7,659 bases of DNA, from NCBI GenBank assembly GCA_009699795.1, contig WLNK01000045.1:1-7659 (forward strand), written 5' to 3'. The stretch comes from Actinomycetota bacterium (lineage in GTDB: Bacteria > Actinomycetota > Actinomycetes > Nanopelagicales > Nanopelagicaceae). Both the position numbers and the translations under genes were made by a program. The notes under the pieces are model-generated. The model saw only the letters and a list, made by a program, of their open reading frames with translations. It was not told the DNA's origin and ran no database searches. This document shows, piece after piece, positions 6,597-7,659 of this stretch. How positions within the stretch are numbered: position 1 is the first letter of the stretch; every line of letters starts with the position of its first letter.

Positions 6597-7274
6597 ATGC
6601 ATTTGAAAGAACTCATTCGGGCCCTGAAACCTCACAAAACAATTCCAGTTACTCCTTGGAGAGCGAATTCTCTTTGGGATTTGTCGTTGACGCGCGTTGG
6701 AATTCTCTTCTTTGGACTCATCATCTTCGGATTTGGTGATGCATTCGTGGTGCAGTCAAACTTAGGAAATGCACCGTGGACGGTATTCGCCGAGGGTATA
6801 AGCCAGCGTTCTGGAATATCCCTTGGACTTGCTACTGGGCTCATAAGTATTGCCGTCATGCTTTTTTGGATACCACTGAAGGTTAAACCGGGATTTGGAA
6901 CTCTTTCAAATATTGTTTTGATCGCAATTGCAATTCAAATTGGCGTGACCTACTTTCCATTGCAACATAGTTTGATATCCGGCATAGCAAGTGCGATATT
7001 TGGAGTGGCTCTTGTCGGTTTTGGTTCAAGCCTTTATTTAACTTGCGCGCTTGGACCAGGCCCTAGAGATGGCACGATGACCGGCTTACATAGAGTCACT
7101 GGCGTTCGAGTCGGACGTGTTCGCCTTGGTATTGAGGTTCTTGTGATGAGCGTGGGAGCTGGCCTCGGTGGGCGCATAGGGCTTGGGACAGCAATTTTCG
7201 CTCTCTTTATCGGGCAATCAATCGCAATTTTCCTCGGATTAGTAGCGCGCCTAACCAAATCGCCAACCGCCTAA
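6597..7274 (+). CDS. YczE/YyaS/YitT-like membrane protein
   Basis: A 225-residue integral membrane protein resembling the YczE family (COG2364-type), whose biochemical role is not settled. After a basic N-terminal stretch (1-30), hydrophobic segments lie near 31-53, 74-93, 102-120, 128-150, 178-195 and 197-216. The family signature LGPGPRDG is at 152-159, and a related LGNAPW lies at 56-61. The two halves form an internal repeat offset by exactly 96 residues: Gly40/136, GFG 45-47/141-143, Leu-Gly 56-57/152-153, Pro60/156, Gly67/163, Gly73/169 and Gly77/173. The ATG at 6597 has no SD but is six bases after a TACACT box, so it is probably leaderless. It is divergent from DUF554 and upstream of the purine permease. 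No terminator hairpin is seen after the stop. Confidence 0.85.
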   Translation: MHLKELIRALKPHKTIPVTPWRANSLWDLSLTRVGILFFGLIIFGFGDAFVVQSNLGNAPWTVFAEGISQRSGISLGLATGLISIAVMLFWIPLKVKPGFGTLSNIVLIAIAIQIGVTYFPLQHSLISGIASAIFGVALVGFGSSLYLTCALGPGPRDGTMTGLHRVTGVRVGRVRLGIEVLVMSVGAGLGGRIGLGTAIFALFIGQSIAIFLGLVARLTKSPTA

Positions 7275-7277
7275 AGA

Positions 7278-7283
7278 TAGTTT
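7278..7283 (+). promoter_or_regulatory. Possible -10 box for the NCS2 permease transcript
   Basis: TAGTTT matches TAnnnT and would start transcription near 7290, giving a 5' leader of about 77 bases. A second candidate, TACCTT (7289-7294), would start near 7301. Neither has a recognisable -35, so the promoter position is uncertain. Confidence 0.25.
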
Positions 7284-7289
7284 TTACCT

Positions 7290-7361
7290 ACCTTCCCTCG
7301 GCCTGTGAGCCGTCACTTCACACGGGGTCGCAAACACCCCCGATACCAAAATCAGGAAGGT
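7290..7361 (+). other. Candidate structured 5' leader of the NCS2 permease
   Basis: This untranslated stretch is clearly GC-rich: 35 of 52 bases at 7291-7342 are G or C. CGGC (7299-7302) pairs with GCCG (7309-7312). The loop TGTGA (7304-7308) is complementary to TCACA (7318-7322), which together make an H-type pseudoknot. A hairpin GGGGT/ACCCC (7324-7328/7336-7340) follows. The upstream ACCTTCC (7290-7296) is complementary to GGAAGGT (7355-7361), which contains the Shine-Dalgarno. The conserved core of the known purine riboswitch is not present. Pairings were read by eye and are not tested by covariation. Confidence 0.35.
7354..7360 (+). promoter_or_regulatory. Strong Shine-Dalgarno of the NCS2 permease
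   Basis: AGGAAGG lies six bases before the ATG at 7367 and is the strongest ribosome-binding site in the window. It fixes the start, and it contrasts with the leaderless-looking starts of apt, DUF554 and the YczE-like gene. Confidence 0.8.
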
Positions 7362-7366
7362 TCGTC

Positions 7367-7659
7367 ATGCTCGATACATACTTCAAGATCTCAGAGCGCG
7401 GTTCAACCGTTGCCAGAGAAGTTCGTGGCGGTTTTGTTACGTTCTTCACAATGGCATACATCGTTGCGCTTAATCCACTCATCATCGGTCTCTCCAAAGA
7501 TGCCGATGGAAAATTCATTGGCGGCGGAGATGCGCCAAATCTAGCTCTCGTTGCTGCAATGACAGCTTTGATTGCTGGTGTACTTACAATCTTGATGGGC
7601 GTAGTTGGTAATTTCCCACTAGCTCTCGCAACCGGCCTTGGCCTCAATACTTTCGTAGC
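7367..7659 (+). CDS. NCS2-family purine permease (AzgA/PbuG-like), 3' end beyond window
   Basis: The first 97 residues of an inner-membrane nucleobase-proton symporter of the NCS2 family, AzgA-like branch, which import adenine, guanine or hypoxanthine. The start MLDTYFKISERGSTVAREVRGG matches the amphipathic N-terminus of that branch. It is followed by the first transmembrane helix TFFTMAYIVALNP (about 25-37), a second hydrophobic segment (about 57-80) and the conserved GNFPLALATGLGLNTF (81-96). Full-length members have about 430-480 residues, so roughly four fifths lie outside the window. ATG at 7367 is set by the strong SD. Together with apt it points to purine salvage, although the two are about 4.5 kb apart. 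The leader ahead of it may be regulatory. The precise substrate cannot be judged from this fragment. Confidence 0.9.
   Translation, partial: MLDTYFKISERGSTVAREVRGGFVTFFTMAYIVALNPLIIGLSKDADGKFIGGGDAPNLALVAAMTALIAGVLTILMGVVGNFPLALATGLGLNTFV

Noticed and set aside
7272..7285. T-run after the YczE-like stop as an intrinsic terminator
   Set aside because: Five Ts are present but no stable hairpin precedes them.
7324..7342. GGGGT/ACCCC hairpin as an intrinsic terminator before the permease
   Set aside because: No U-tract follows; the next bases are CGATACC and the stem is close to the Shine-Dalgarno, so a translational role is more likely if any.
7275..7366. A classical purine (guanine/adenine) riboswitch ahead of the NCS2 permease
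   Set aside because: The conserved three-way-junction core and its loop-loop kissing sequences are not recognisable; only a different set of pairings can be drawn.
7318..7647. A minus-strand open frame of 109 codons opposite the permease
   Set aside because: It lies over the well-supported NCS2 coding frame and its leader, has no family resemblance and is rich in Arg/Ser/Pro as frame shadows often are.

Overview
The window looks like a piece of chromosome from a low-to-moderate GC, streamlined actinobacterium, plausibly one of the small-genome freshwater planktonic lineages. The reasons are very short or negative gene spacing, and several starts with a TAnnnT -10 box ending six bases before the start codon (leaderless mRNAs, common in Actinobacteria). 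The tRNA also lacks an encoded CCA, and the proteins read as actinobacterial family members. The placement is inference from style and not from a marker gene. I see no transposase, integrase, phage gene, CRISPR array or rRNA.

Layout from left to right. (1) The C-terminal part of an aldo/keto reductase on + (cut by the window start) converges on, and overlaps by 9 bp, an M20-family metallohydrolase on -. (2) A divergent region of about 70 bp leads into tRNA-Leu(GAG) on +. Close behind it comes apt (adenine phosphoribosyltransferase), probably from its own leaderless promoter. A large membrane acyltransferase with a fused SGNH esterase-type domain follows one base later. (3) A zinc-dependent NADP-type alcohol dehydrogenase of the YahK/cinnamyl-alcohol-dehydrogenase group has its own Shine-Dalgarno sequence. 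It converges with a 7 bp gap on (4) a DUF554 membrane protein on -. (5) DUF554 is divergent from a YczE-like membrane protein across only 36 bp that holds two face-to-face leaderless promoters. (6) A GC-rich 92-bp leader precedes an NCS2-family purine permease (AzgA/PbuG-like) that runs off the right edge.

Functionally this is mostly housekeeping and accessory metabolism: purine salvage (apt, the permease), peptide or amide hydrolysis (M20), redox of carbonyls and alcohols (AKR, ADH), envelope glycan O-acylation (acyltransferase-SGNH), and two poorly understood membrane families. Apart from apt plus the acyltransferase, the genes do not form one obvious pathway.

No clear new multi-gene system is visible. 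The most interesting items are the NCS2 leader, which can fold as a compact H-type pseudoknot plus a hairpin, with an upstream strand complementary to the Shine-Dalgarno; the exact-register internal duplication in the YczE-like protein; the Gln in place of the usual catalytic His in the aldo/keto reductase; and the tight divergent leaderless promoter pair.
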